From contig CBDDCH010000002.1 of assembly GCA_965226215.1 (NCBI GenBank), positions 1,426,001 through 1,490,000 on the forward strand: a stretch of 64,000 nucleotides of DNA, in the 5' to 3' direction. How positions within the stretch are numbered: position 1 is the stretch's first letter; every line of letters begins with the position of its first letter. Positions 52,148 through 61,509 of this stretch are shown one piece after another. Under the pieces are notes generated by a model, which was not told the DNA's origin, did no database searches, and saw only the letters and a program-made list of their open reading frames with translations. The translations under genes and the position numbers were made by a program. This stretch comes from G963668345 sp965226215 (GTDB lineage Bacteria > Acidobacteriota > Terriglobia > Bryobacterales > UBA6623).

Positions 52148-52152
52148 CGGCC

Positions 52153-52225
52153 TAGCCCGCATTTCTCACCACCTGAGGGTCGAAGCACGCCATAAGCCGG
52201 CCATTACTGCGTTGCGCTGCGCGGA
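52153..52225 (+). repeat. Family-B MITE-like element, left half fused to REPIN array 3
   Basis: It starts TAGCCCGCATTTCTCACCAC five bases after the stop of the previous gene and includes GGTCGAAGCACGCCATAAGC and TACTGCGTTGCGCTGCG, then runs straight into the first REPIN unit. Confidence 0.75.
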
Positions 52226-52228
52226 CGG

Positions 52229-53415
52229 CCTTGTCGCTGGACCGCTTACTGACGTGCGCGGCTCGGTTTGGGGCGCCGGCCAAGCTGAGCCGCGAGTGTG
52301 AACGAGCGGTCCAGAGTTGCACTCGCACGGCGGCGTGGTTGGTGACGATCCCTCAAAAGCGGCTCCTAAGGCATGGCGCTTGGGTCGGCGTCATTGCGCG
52401 GTTGCTCTTCGTGCCGCTAAGCAGCGCCCCTCGTCCGCCACGTTCCTGCTTGCTGAATGCTCTTCGTGCCGCGGAGCGATACCCTGTGCGTCCGCCACGT
52501 TCCTGCTTGCTGAGTGGCCGCGTCGCTGGACCGCTTACTGACGTGCGCGGCTCGGTTTGGGGCGCCGGCCAAGCCGAGCCGCGAGTGTGAACGAGCGGTC
52601 CAGAGTTGTGGTTGCAGCGTGGCGTGGTTGGTGACGATCCCTCAAAAGCGGCTGGCAAGGCATGGCGCTTTGGTCGGCGTCATTGCGCGGATGCTCTTCG
52701 TGCCGCTAAGCAGCTTCTTGCGTCCGCCACGTTCCTGCTTGCTGAATGGCCGCGTCGCTGGACCGCTTACTGACGTGCGCGGCTCGGTTTGGGGCACCGG
52801 CCAAGCCGAGCCGCGAGTGTGAACGAGCGGTCCAGAGTTGCGGTTGCAGCGTGGCGTGGTTGGTGACGATCCCACCAGAGCGGCTGGCAAGGCATCGCGC
52901 TTGAGTTCAGCGTCATTCCGCGGATGCAGTCGTGCCGCTAAGCAGCGCCCTGCGTCCGCCACGTTCCTGCTTGCTGAGTGGCCGCGTCGCTGGACCGCTC
53001 ACTGACGTGCGCGGCTCGGTTTGGGGCGCCGGCCAAGCCGAGCCGCGAGTGTGAACGAGCGGTCCAGAGTTGTGGTTGCAGCGTGGCGTGGTTGGTGACG
53101 ATCCCACCAGAGCGGCTCCTAAGGCATGGCGCTTGGGTCGGCGTCATTGCGCGGATGCTCTTCGTGCCGCTAAGCAGCTTCTTGCGTCCGCCACGTTCCT
53201 GCTTGCTGAATGGCCGTGTCGCTGGACCGCTTACTGACGTGCGCGGCTCGGTGTGGGGCACCGGCCAAGCCGAGCCGCGAGTGTGAACGAGCGGTCCAGA
53301 GTTGCGGTTGCAGCGTGGCGTGGTTGGTGACGATCCCACCAGAGCGGCGGCTAAGGCACCGCGCTTGAGTTCAGCGTCATTGCGCGGTTGCAGTCGTGCC
53401 GCTAAGCAGCGCCCT
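52229..53415. repeat. Tandem REPIN-containing array 3 (232-bp period)
   Basis: Five units start with CGCTGGACCGCT at 52235, 52524, 52756, 52988 and 53220; the spacings are 289, then 232 three times. Each unit has the hairpin pair and the GTGACGATCCC linker as in array 1. The 289-bp unit contains an additional GCCACGTTCCTGCTTGCTGA box. The last unit is cut at about 53415, where the TonB-dependent receptor sequence begins. Confidence 0.9.
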
Positions 53416-56229
53416 GCCGCCGGCCTCTCTCCCGTTAGCCTCGGCGCGGCTGAGGGCGGCGTTTCGCTGAGCGGGCGCATCACCGATCAAACCGGCGCGG
53501 CCATCCCGCACGCCGCCGTGCATCTCAAGGGGGACCGTGCACGGCTGCGTGAAACCGCCGACGGGTTGGGCGGCTACCGTTTTGATCACTTGCCTCCTGG
53601 AAGTTACTCGCTCACCGCATCCGCCCCGGGTTACCTTCTTCCCGAACCGCGGCGTCTCGAACTCACCACCGGCAAGAATTTGACCGTTAACCTGGTGCTG
53701 CGGGTTTCTTTTCCCCGGCAGGAGGTTGCCGTCGACACCGAAGCCGGACGGACGGGGTTGGACCTCGACACCGCCATCGGGACACAGATACTGCGGGGCG
53801 AGGAGTCGGACGAGTTGCCCGACGACCCCGACGAGCTGCGGGCATACTTGCAAGCGCTGGCCGGCCCCGGCGCCGCCGGCGTGATGGTCGACGGGTTTTC
53901 CGACGGAGAGATACCGGCGAAGGAAGACATTCGCGAAATCCGCATCGAGGACGACGACTATTCGGCCGAGTACGATGAGCCCGGCGCCGGCGGCATCCAA
54001 ATCTTCACCCGCGCCGGCAGGGACAAATTTCGCGGTCAGGCTCATTTCGGCTTCGGCGATGAGAGCCTCAATTCCCGCAGCCCCTTTGCCGAGAATCGCG
54101 CGCCTTACCAAAGAATGATTTTTGGAGGCAGCCTGGGGGGCCCGCTGGCCAAGGACGCGTCGTTCCACGTTTCCGCAGCGCGCAGCGAGAATGACCGCAA
54201 CGCCGTGATCCACGCCACGGTTCTCGATGCCGATTTGAACCCGGCGCTTTTCAATCGCGCTGTGTTGACCCCCAGCCGAAGCACCCGCGTCAGCACGCGC
54301 ATCGATTACCAACTCGGCGAGAACCACACTTTGACAGGCCGTTACAGCTATTCCGGCAGCAACCGGGAAGATGCGGGCGTCGGGCGTTTTTCGCTGCCTG
54401 AGACGGCTTACGACGCCACCTCGGAGAGCCATCGAGTGCAATTTTCCGAAACCGCCGTGCTGAGCGAAACGACAATCAATCAGACGCGTCTCCGGTTCCG
54501 CCGCAACTCATCCCGTAACTTGGGCGACAACACGATCCCCACCCTCAGCGTTCTTGAAGCGTTTCGCGGCGGCGGGTCGCAAGTGGGCCGCACGCTCAAC
54601 CGGCGTGAGGCGTGGGAGCTGCAGAACTATACGATCCGTTCTCACAAGGCTCACACGGTGAAGTTCGGCGCGCGGCTGCGGGCGACCGACATCGACGACT
54701 TCTCGCCGAGGAATTTCGGCGGGGCCTTCACTTTTGCCGGGGGCTTCGGTCCACAACTCGATGCCTCCGGCCGCCCGGTGCTCGACGTGTTGGGGCGGTC
54801 GGTGACGGTTCAGTTGACCTCGCTCGAGCGCTACCGCCGGACGCTGCTGTACCAGCAACAGGGCCTCGACGGCGAGCAGATTCGGGATCTCGGGGGCGGC
54901 GCGACGCAATTCTTGCTGGCGGGCGGCAATCCCGCCGTCGGCGTCAGTCAAATGGATCTGGGCGTCTTCCTGCTCGACGACTGGCGGGTGACGCCGAATT
55001 TCAGCATCAATGTCGGGCTGCGCTACGAGACCCAGACGAATATCAGCAATTGGGCGAATCTCGCCCCGCGGCTGGGTTTCGCCTGGGCGCCCGACAACGC
55101 CAAGAAGCGCAATACGGTGATCCGCGGGGGATTCGGGATTTTCTATACCCGCATCGGGCAGTCGTATACGCTCGAGGAGCGGCGGTTTGACGGGCTGCGC
55201 CAACAGCGCTATATCGTGCGCGACCCGAACTTTTTCCCGCTGGTCCCCTCGATTACTGCGCTGGGGGGCGAGCTGCTGCCGCAGACGATTCGGCAGCTTG
55301 ACGATCGCGCCCGCGCCCCCTACCTGATCCAGAGCTCGCTGAGCGTCGAGCGGCAGCTGCCCTGGCAGACAGCCGTCTCGGCCACCTACACGCATAGGCG
55401 CGCGCTCAACCTGTTGCGCAGCCGCAGCTTGAACCCGCCCGACCCGGCAAGCGGCCTGCGTCCGCTGGGAGCGAATGATATTTTTCGCTATGAGACGAAT
55501 GGCTCGTCGCGGGAGCACGAGTTGACGAGCTATTTTCGCACGCGATTTCGGCGCGGCGTGTCGCTGTTCGGTTACTATACGCTGGGCAAGTCGTGGAGCG
55601 ACACCGACGGGGCGGGAAGTTTCCCGGCCAACCCGTTCGACTGGCGCGCGGATTGGGGCCGGTCGTCGATGGACGTGCGGCACCGGTTTGTTTTCGGCGG
55701 TTCGCTGACAGCGCCGGGCGGGTTTCGCTTGAACCCAATGGTGACGGCGTCGTCGGGTGCGCCGTTCAACATCACGACGGGCGAGGACTTGAACGGCGAT
55801 CTGCAGTTTGTTGACCGGCCGGCGTTCGCACGGGATTTGGGCGCGCCGGACGTGGTCCTGACGCCGCTGGGGGCCTTTGACCCGACGCCGGGGCCGGGCG
55901 ACAGGATCATCCCGCGGAATTACGGGACCGGGCCGGGGCGGGTTAACGTCAATTTGTCGCTGAGCAAGACGATACGTTTCGGGGGCGCTCCGGGCCCGGG
56001 CGCGGACGCCGGGGATGCGACTCGTGGAGAAGGCGCGTCGTCGAAACGTTCGCAGCGCCCTTACCGCATGACCTTCACCGTCTCGGCGCGGAACCTATTG
56101 AATACCACCAACCCGGGTGCGCCGATCGGGAACTTGCTCTCGCCGTTTTTCGGGCGATCGATTTCCTCGGCGGGCTCGGGCTCGGCGGGCAATCGGGTGA
56201 TTACGCTGGGCCTGCGCCTGGCGTTCTAG
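53302..56229 (+). CDS. Oar-like TonB-dependent receptor, 5' end replaced by repeat
   Basis: The frame gives 975 aa. Receptor sequence begins near residue 45 (GAAEGGVSLSGRITDQTGAA). It shows a carboxypeptidase-regulatory domain (about 50-130), a plug-like domain (GVMVDGFSDGEI, EIRIEDDDYSAEYDEPGAGG), then a long outer-membrane barrel (DYQLGENHTLTGRYSYSGS, FSINVGLRYETQTN, YTLGKSWSDTDGAGS) ending in LRLAF with terminal Phe. It should import or bind large substrates at the outer membrane. The first ~40 residues (MRLQRGVVGDDPTRAA..) are translated REPIN-array DNA and contain no signal peptide, so the native start is lost or lies elsewhere; as it stands the product would not be exported. Confidence 0.8.
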   Translation: MRLQRGVVGDDPTRAAAKAPRLSSASLRGCSRAAKQRPAAGLSPVSLGAAEGGVSLSGRITDQTGAAIPHAAVHLKGDRARLRETADGLGGYRFDHLPPGSYSLTASAPGYLLPEPRRLELTTGKNLTVNLVLRVSFPRQEVAVDTEAGRTGLDLDTAIGTQILRGEESDELPDDPDELRAYLQALAGPGAAGVMVDGFSDGEIPAKEDIREIRIEDDDYSAEYDEPGAGGIQIFTRAGRDKFRGQAHFGFGDESLNSRSPFAENRAPYQRMIFGGSLGGPLAKDASFHVSAARSENDRNAVIHATVLDADLNPALFNRAVLTPSRSTRVSTRIDYQLGENHTLTGRYSYSGSNREDAGVGRFSLPETAYDATSESHRVQFSETAVLSETTINQTRLRFRRNSSRNLGDNTIPTLSVLEAFRGGGSQVGRTLNRREAWELQNYTIRSHKAHTVKFGARLRATDIDDFSPRNFGGAFTFAGGFGPQLDASGRPVLDVLGRSVTVQLTSLERYRRTLLYQQQGLDGEQIRDLGGGATQFLLAGGNPAVGVSQMDLGVFLLDDWRVTPNFSINVGLRYETQTNISNWANLAPRLGFAWAPDNAKKRNTVIRGGFGIFYTRIGQSYTLEERRFDGLRQQRYIVRDPNFFPLVPSITALGGELLPQTIRQLDDRARAPYLIQSSLSVERQLPWQTAVSATYTHRRALNLLRSRSLNPPDPASGLRPLGANDIFRYETNGSSREHELTSYFRTRFRRGVSLFGYYTLGKSWSDTDGAGSFPANPFDWRADWGRSSMDVRHRFVFGGSLTAPGGFRLNPMVTASSGAPFNITTGEDLNGDLQFVDRPAFARDLGAPDVVLTPLGAFDPTPGPGDRIIPRNYGTGPGRVNVNLSLSKTIRFGGAPGPGADAGDATRGEGASSKRSQRPYRMTFTVSARNLLNTTNPGAPIGNLLSPFFGRSISSAGSGSAGNRVITLGLRLAF

Positions 56230-56621
56230 GCCGGCTGACTGTCGACCGGGCCATCACCCAGGCTGCCCGCAGGCGAAAGGGCCCGGTAAGTAAACTTCCG
56301 CCAACAGGTTTGTTGCGGACATTTCGAAAGCGGTGTTCCGTCCGCCTGACGTCCACGACCACGGTCTCCAAATCCTGCATGCTCGCTGCCGGCGCCCGCC
56401 ACTCGCCGATCTAAGAGGGCACTGCGAGGGCCCTGCCTAAGTACCACAACCCATAGGACAAGTTGCTGTCGGAGTTGAGGGTAAGTGGGTATATACCGTG
56501 GTCTTACTTCAAGGGTAAACTTGGGACAGGCCAAGATACAAGATCGCGGTTCCGCGGGATTCCAACCTTCTAGCGGGAACTCGCAAAGGTTTGATGTAGC
56601 CGCTTGGACCAATAGAGTCTA
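56230..56621. other. Intergenic stretch without a supported gene
   Basis: No gene, repeat or clear terminator is seen. TTGATG, 16 bases, TAGAGT (56591-56618) just before the next gene could be a weak promoter; it would start transcription almost at the ATG. Confidence 0.35.
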
Positions 56622-57275
56622 ATGCCGCAAAGGGACCGACAAATCCGAGTTGCCCTAGCCGACGATCACCGCATCTTTCGGGAGGGACTGCGCACACTGC
56701 TCTCGCTGGAAGCTGATCTTGAGGTCGTTGCCGAAGCGGAAAACGGTGACGAAATCATCGACATGCTTCGTAAGCATCAGCCGGATATCCTACTGCTTGA
56801 CCTGAGAATGCCCGGCACGGATGTCATCGCCATACTGCCCCGCATCAAGGCCGGCGAATTCAAGACCAAAATCATTGTGCTGACTGCTTCCGAACACACA
56901 GGCGAACACGCCCTGGCGATGAAGTACGGAGCATCCGGGATCGTAACTAAGCAGGTAGCTTCCGAGTTACTGAGCAAGAGCATTCGCGCAGTGCACGACG
57001 GTCAACTTTGGCTCGATTCTCTGCAGCAGTTGGCATCTCGTAGCCAACCGCCCAAGGGGAACGAAGAGCCGCTCAGCAGTCGTGAACGTGAGATTGTGGT
57101 ACTGGTGACCAAAGGATTCGGAAACCAGGAAATCAGTGAGGCGCTCTCTGTTAGTGAGCAAACTCTTGAGGTTCACCTAGCCGATATATTCAGCAAGCTC
57201 GGCGTGTCGACTCGCTCGGAACTCGCGCGGCACACCATTGACCGGGACATGCGCTCCCCGGTCAGAACCTACTGA
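56622..57275 (+). CDS. NarL/FixJ-type response regulator (orphan)
   Basis: The 217-aa protein has a receiver domain (about 8-125): acidic pocket ADDHRIFREGL, phospho-acceptor Asp60 in ILLLDLRMPGTDV, the Thr/Ser position in IIVLTAS, and Lys in GIVTKQV. A LuxR-type helix-turn-helix follows (about 150-205): LSSREREIVVLVTKGFGNQEISEALSVSEQTLEVHLADIFSKLGV. It is a DNA-binding transcription regulator. No sensor kinase is encoded nearby, so the partner is unknown. In the HTH, EVHLADIF replaces the usual TVKxHxxNIF, a small change in the recognition helix area. Confidence 0.9.
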   Translation: MPQRDRQIRVALADDHRIFREGLRTLLSLEADLEVVAEAENGDEIIDMLRKHQPDILLLDLRMPGTDVIAILPRIKAGEFKTKIIVLTASEHTGEHALAMKYGASGIVTKQVASELLSKSIRAVHDGQLWLDSLQQLASRSQPPKGNEEPLSSREREIVVLVTKGFGNQEISEALSVSEQTLEVHLADIFSKLGVSTRSELARHTIDRDMRSPVRTY

Positions 57276-57533
57276 CTTGCTGCGATGCGTGTCGTGCAAG
57301 TCGTCGTTGTGACATTCTGCTTATCACCTCACCTAACTCCCATCGACAGTCTTACTTTGAACTCTCCCCCAACAGGCCCTGGGGTGTAGCGGACGCCGCT
57401 TCCCACCGTGCGTAGGTGGTCTCAGCCCAAGACAGCAGCAGAGGACGTTCTGTTCACCCGCTGAAGATGTCGCCATCTCGCTAACCCGAGGAGCCGGGCG
57501 CTGTCCGGGAAATCTCGGTATACTTGACAACCA

Positions 57534-58445
57534 ATGCCCCCAGCCCAGACGATACAGAGCAACGTGGCGGCCCACAGGTATTCTGTCATTCTGTGCACGC
57601 TCGCGCCCGACGGTGACGTCTGGAAGAACCCGCGCGAGGTGCTCGAAGAGATCGCCGAAGCCGGGTACGACGCCGTGGACATGGACGCCGAGCCGGACCG
57701 CATCGAATTGCGGCGGTTCAACGAGGTTAAAGGCTTGGCAGAGTCCCTGGGGTTGAAAATCCCCGCGATCGTTGGCGCCTGGGCCTTGTGGCACGCTGGT
57801 GAGGAGCGCGACCTAGCCTCGCCCGAAGCCTCCGTGCGTGCCACGGCGGTGAACTACGCGAAAAAGTGCGTCGACCTGGCGGCAACGTTTGATGAGCCGC
57901 CCCTCTTTGAAATCGTGCCCTGTCCCACCGTGAGTGGATACCCACGCACAAAAGTGCCGTACAACGTCTTGCGCGATGGGTTGCTCGAATCTGTCGAACA
58001 GATCGCCAAACACGCGGCCGAGCGCAACGTCAACATCGCCATCGAGGCGGTCAACCGCTTTGAGGCGTACGCGGGTTTTTTGAACACGATCCCCGAAGTG
58101 ATGGAGGTGATCGAAAGCGTTGGCATGGACAACATTTACGCGCTGGCGGATTTCTTTCACGTCAACATGGAAGATGGTCCCATCACGGACACACTTCGCT
58201 GCGCCGGCGATCGGTTGATTCATATCCACTTGGCCGACGGCAACCGCCAGGCGCCGGGTACCGGACACATCGATTTTCTCGGCGTGATCCGAACGCTCAA
58301 CGACATCGGTTTCAGCGGTTACATGGCGCTCGACAGTGTCCCCTGTCTGCCCGATTGGCGGACGCTCGTGCGCGAAACACTGCCGTTCATGAAGCAGATG
58401 GAGCGGACCGTGGCGCTGCAGGATCGGATCGCACAGAGAGTGTGA
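57534..58445 (+). CDS. Sugar phosphate isomerase/epimerase-like TIM barrel 2
   Basis: The 303-aa protein belongs to the same xylose-isomerase-like TIM-barrel superfamily as 29535-30338 but is not closely similar. It shows AGYDAVDMDAEPDR, IAIEAVNRFEAYAGF (metal Glu), ALADFFHVNMEDG (Asp, His), and LIHIHLADGNRQAPGTGHIDF near the end. It resembles inosose dehydratase or hexulose epimerase-type proteins; the substrate is unknown. It is followed by remains of a sodium:solute symporter, so the pair may once have been a small uptake-and-catabolism operon. Confidence 0.8.
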   Translation: MPPAQTIQSNVAAHRYSVILCTLAPDGDVWKNPREVLEEIAEAGYDAVDMDAEPDRIELRRFNEVKGLAESLGLKIPAIVGAWALWHAGEERDLASPEASVRATAVNYAKKCVDLAATFDEPPLFEIVPCPTVSGYPRTKVPYNVLRDGLLESVEQIAKHAAERNVNIAIEAVNRFEAYAGFLNTIPEVMEVIESVGMDNIYALADFFHVNMEDGPITDTLRCAGDRLIHIHLADGNRQAPGTGHIDFLGVIRTLNDIGFSGYMALDSVPCLPDWRTLVRETLPFMKQMERTVALQDRIAQRV

Positions 58446-58469
58446 TCTGTTGCGTGTAAGCTTCGCTGA

Positions 58470-58980
58470 CTACCAACGCCGTTCCGTGGTTACGATCCCC
58501 GAGTTTCTGGAACTTCGCTACGGGGCCTGAGCGCTGGGACGCTCTTTGCCGCCGCGATCATCATCTTTGACATGACGATCCTGATGCCGTTTGTGTTCTA
58601 CACGGCCGGCTCGTCATCGAAGTGATGTTCGGCGTGCCCATGATCTGGTCTCTTTTGGGGATAGCCATCGTCGTCGGCGCCTATACGGCGTGGGGTGGGC
58701 TGAGCGCGGTCGTCTGGACCGATTTCGTACCGGCGATCTTCATGGTTGTCGGTGGCGCCATTTTGACTTTCTTCGGCCTACGGGCAGTCGGTGGCTGGGA
58801 AAACTTGATAGCCCAGGCGGGCGAAAAGATGCACGTCGCGCTGCCGGCGGATCATCCCGAATACCCCTTCCCGGCGTCGATGATCGGAGGCCGAGCAAGA
58901 ATTCAGGTCCGCCACCTGTCAACGCCCAATAGAAATGCCCCCAGGGCCCGAGGCGGGTCGGAACCCGCCCTAAACAAGTA
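58470..58980 (+). pseudogene. Sodium:solute symporter (SSS family) remnant
   Basis: Pieces of an SSS permease appear in different frames: VTIPEFLELRYGA (58487 onwards) then a stop, LFAAAIIIFDMTILMPFVFYTAG (58543-58611), and then VIEVMFGVPMIWSLLGIAIVVGAYTAWGGLSAVVWTDFV and FFGLRAVGGWENL (58614-58850). The second and third pieces would join if one C were restored near 58610. The first and last parts of the permease (normally about 500 residues) are missing. It is clearly dead. Confidence 0.75.
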
Positions 58981-59057
58981 GAGCCCGCGAAGCTGAAGCA
59001 CTGCCTAAGCCTGGGGGATAACCGTATCCAAGTGACCCTGCGCTAGACTGGGAATTC

Positions 59058-60350
59058 ATGTTGGACCTGAACTACCTGCGCAAGAATTTCGACCAGGTGA
59101 AGCGCTGCTTGGCCACTCGAGGTGGTCCGGACGCCCTGGAGGGGTTTAGCGAAATCGACCAACGCCGTCGCGCCGCCGTCACCGAGATGGAGGGGCTAAA
59201 AGCCGAACGCAACGCCATCAGCGCGGAAGTCGCCAAGGCCAAACGCGAAGGCCGCGAGGCGAAGGAGCAGATCGCAACCAGCCGCCGGCTTGGAGAGCAG
59301 ATCAAGGGACTGGAAGAGAAAGTCAGCGAGATCGACGCGGATCTCCAGAAAGTGCTCACCGGCGTGCCCAACATCCCGCACGAGTCCGTACCCGTGGGAA
59401 AAGACGCTTCGGAAAACGTCGAGGTTCGTCGCTGGGGAACGCCCCCCGAGTTCGACTTCGCGCCCCGGGCCCATTGGGACCTTGGTCCTTCCCTAGGCAT
59501 CCTCGACTTCGACCGGGCCTCGAAGATTACCGGGGCGCGCTTCGCCGTTTACTGGAACGCCGGCGCGAAACTGGAACGAGCGCTCATCAACTTCATGCTT
59601 GACGTCCACACGCGCGAGCACGGCTACACGGAGGTTCTTCCCCCCTTCTTGGTCAACTCGGAGAGCCTTTTCGGCACCGGCCAGCTCCCGAAATTCGCCG
59701 CGGACCTGTTCAAGCTCGAAGGCAGTGACTACTGGCTCGTGCCGACAGCGGAAGTCCCGTTGACCAACCTTTTTGCACGAGAGACGCTCGATCCCGGTCG
59801 GCTGCCGGTCCGGCTAACGGCATACACGCCCTGCTTTCGCAGCGAAGCCGGCTCGTATGGACGCGACGTTCGCGGAATCATCCGCCAACATCAGTTTCAA
59901 AAGGTGGAGTTGGTCAAGGTGGCTCTGCCCGAACAAAGCTATGACGAGTTGGAGAAGCTCACCGCCGACGCCGAAGATATTCTCCAGCGTCTCGGGTTGC
60001 CTTACCGGACGGTCAGCTTGTGCACGGGCGATCTGGGGTTCGGCAGCGCCAAGACCTACGACATCGAAGTCTGGCTCCCGGGATTAGGGGAGTTCAAGGA
60101 GATCTCTTCCTGCAGCAACTGTGAGAGTTTTCAGGCCCGGCGGGCGGGCATTCGCTATCGTGATACAACATCGAAGAAGAGCAAATCGTCCTTTGCCCAC
60201 ACGCTGAACGGCAGCGGACTTGCCGTTGGGCGTACGTGGCTGGCGATTGTTGAAAACTGCCAACAAAAAGATGGCAGCATCGTCATCCCTGAAGCTCTGC
60301 GGTCCTACCTCGACGCCGAAAGAATCATGGCGGGCGGGCAGTTGGCCTAA
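59058..60350 (+). CDS. serS: Seryl-tRNA synthetase
   Basis: SerRS charges tRNA-Ser (and tRNA-Sec) with serine. The 430-aa protein has the N-terminal coiled-coil arm that contacts the tRNA (about 30-100), then the class II core: motif 2 CFRSEAGSYGRDVRGIIRQHQF with EKVEL-type ending, TGDLGFGSAKTYDIEVWLPG, SSCSNCESFQARRAGIRYR, and motif 3 GSGLAVGRTWLAIVENCQ with PEALRSYL. Length and motifs are normal for the bacterial enzyme. The ATG at 59058 has no obvious ribosome site. Confidence 0.97.
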   Translation: MLDLNYLRKNFDQVKRCLATRGGPDALEGFSEIDQRRRAAVTEMEGLKAERNAISAEVAKAKREGREAKEQIATSRRLGEQIKGLEEKVSEIDADLQKVLTGVPNIPHESVPVGKDASENVEVRRWGTPPEFDFAPRAHWDLGPSLGILDFDRASKITGARFAVYWNAGAKLERALINFMLDVHTREHGYTEVLPPFLVNSESLFGTGQLPKFAADLFKLEGSDYWLVPTAEVPLTNLFARETLDPGRLPVRLTAYTPCFRSEAGSYGRDVRGIIRQHQFQKVELVKVALPEQSYDELEKLTADAEDILQRLGLPYRTVSLCTGDLGFGSAKTYDIEVWLPGLGEFKEISSCSNCESFQARRAGIRYRDTTSKKSKSSFAHTLNGSGLAVGRTWLAIVENCQQKDGSIVIPEALRSYLDAERIMAGGQLA

Positions 60351-60382
60351 GACGGCCCGGTGGCTTCGGACGCTGCTGCCGG

Positions 60383-61402
60383 GTGTCTGATTCACTGCAT
60401 CGAGGGGTGTCCCGAAAATTGCCGAACACTGCGCCAAAACGAGTCATCATCGACACGGACCCGGGCATCGACGACGCCCTGGCACTGATCCTAGCAATGC
60501 ACTCGCCCGAGCTTTCCGTCGAGGCGATCACTACGGTCAGCGGCAACGTGCATGTGGACCTGTGTGTCCGCAATACTTTTAGAACGCTGAACGCTATCGG
60601 ACCGCCTGTGTTCCCGCCCGTGGCGCGCGGCTGCGACCGTCCACTAAAGCGGTCCCCGGTGGCGGCCGACCATGTTCACGGCAGGGACGGATTGGGAGGA
60701 GTCAGCAGACTCGTCGATGCGGACGGGCATCCCCGCTATCCGGACCCCACACAGTCGCCCGTGGGCCGGCATGCTGTCGACGTGATCCTGGACTTGGTGG
60801 AACGGTACCCCGGTGAAATCACTCTCGTCGCGCTCGGACCACTGACGAATATCGCTACGGCACTGGAGCGGAATGCCAAGGCGATGCGAGACCTCCGCGA
60901 GATCATCATCATGGGCGGCTCGCTCGATGGGCGCGGCAACGCCACCGAGTTCGCGGAATTCAACTTCTACGTGGACCCACATGCCGCGCAGCGCGTCGTC
61001 CGCTCGGGCCTGCCCGCTACGGTCGTCGGACTGGACGTCACGCACCAAACCCGGTTACTTCTCGAAACGGTCGAACAGGCCGCCCAAAAAGCCGGCACCC
61101 CGCCGGCTCGATTCACCCGTGATATTTGTGCTGGTCTGAGTGACAGCAGCGAGCGGCGGAAAGCGGACGGATTTCATCTCCACGACCCGTTGGCGGTGGG
61201 GGTTGCAATCGACCCAACTTTCGTCGAAAGCCGGGTCTTCTCCGCGGATGTCGAAACCGAAGGACCAAGCGCCGGCATGCTGGTAGCCGAGGAAGGTTCC
61301 CAGCAGCCTCGCCTCGCAAGAGGGGGCAATATCCACGGGTGCGTAGCTGTCGAGGCCGACCGATTCGTCCGATTTTTCTTAGAACGGGTGTTCTCCGGCT
61401 GA
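60383..61402 (+). CDS. Inosine-uridine-type nucleoside hydrolase
   Basis: The 339-aa protein is a nucleoside N-ribohydrolase (IU-NH family): the calcium-binding motif VIIDTDPGIDDALALILA near residue 22, the central ITLVALGPLTNIATAL, IIMGGSLDGRGNATEFAEFNFYVDPHAA, VVGLDVTHQTRL, and the late LHDPLAVGVAIDP with the catalytic-site Asp/His region. It splits nucleosides into base and ribose. The listed start is a GTG; the first 20 residues are not conserved, and a TTG 13 codons later is possible. It lies 32 bases behind serS. Confidence 0.9.
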   Translation: MSDSLHRGVSRKLPNTAPKRVIIDTDPGIDDALALILAMHSPELSVEAITTVSGNVHVDLCVRNTFRTLNAIGPPVFPPVARGCDRPLKRSPVAADHVHGRDGLGGVSRLVDADGHPRYPDPTQSPVGRHAVDVILDLVERYPGEITLVALGPLTNIATALERNAKAMRDLREIIIMGGSLDGRGNATEFAEFNFYVDPHAAQRVVRSGLPATVVGLDVTHQTRLLLETVEQAAQKAGTPPARFTRDICAGLSDSSERRKADGFHLHDPLAVGVAIDPTFVESRVFSADVETEGPSAGMLVAEEGSQQPRLARGGNIHGCVAVEADRFVRFFLERVFSG

Positions 61403-61466
61403 GGGGGCAAGACTGGTAGGTGGATGCCCTACAGTCGTCCTGGGGACCTCTTATAGATTAAACGGC

Positions 61467-61509
61467 TTGACATTTGGTAAGCCATGGCTTACAGTAAGTC
61501 ATGGCTTAC
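61467..61509 (+). promoter_or_regulatory. Promoter with double palindromic operator, probably leaderless
   Basis: TTGACA (61467-61472), 17 bases, TACAGT (61490-61495). The spacer ends in the perfect palindrome GTAAGCCATGGCTTAC (61477-61492), and GTAAGTCATGGCTTAC (61494-61509) follows 17 bases on, one base from perfect, containing the ATG (61501) of the ArsR gene. Transcription would start at or next to the ATG. The sites fit self-repression by the ArsR-type protein. Confidence 0.7.

Noticed and set aside
46366..53415. CRISPR array
   Set aside because: Repeat units are 225-298 bp and almost wholly conserved, with no short repeats separated by unique spacers and no cas genes.
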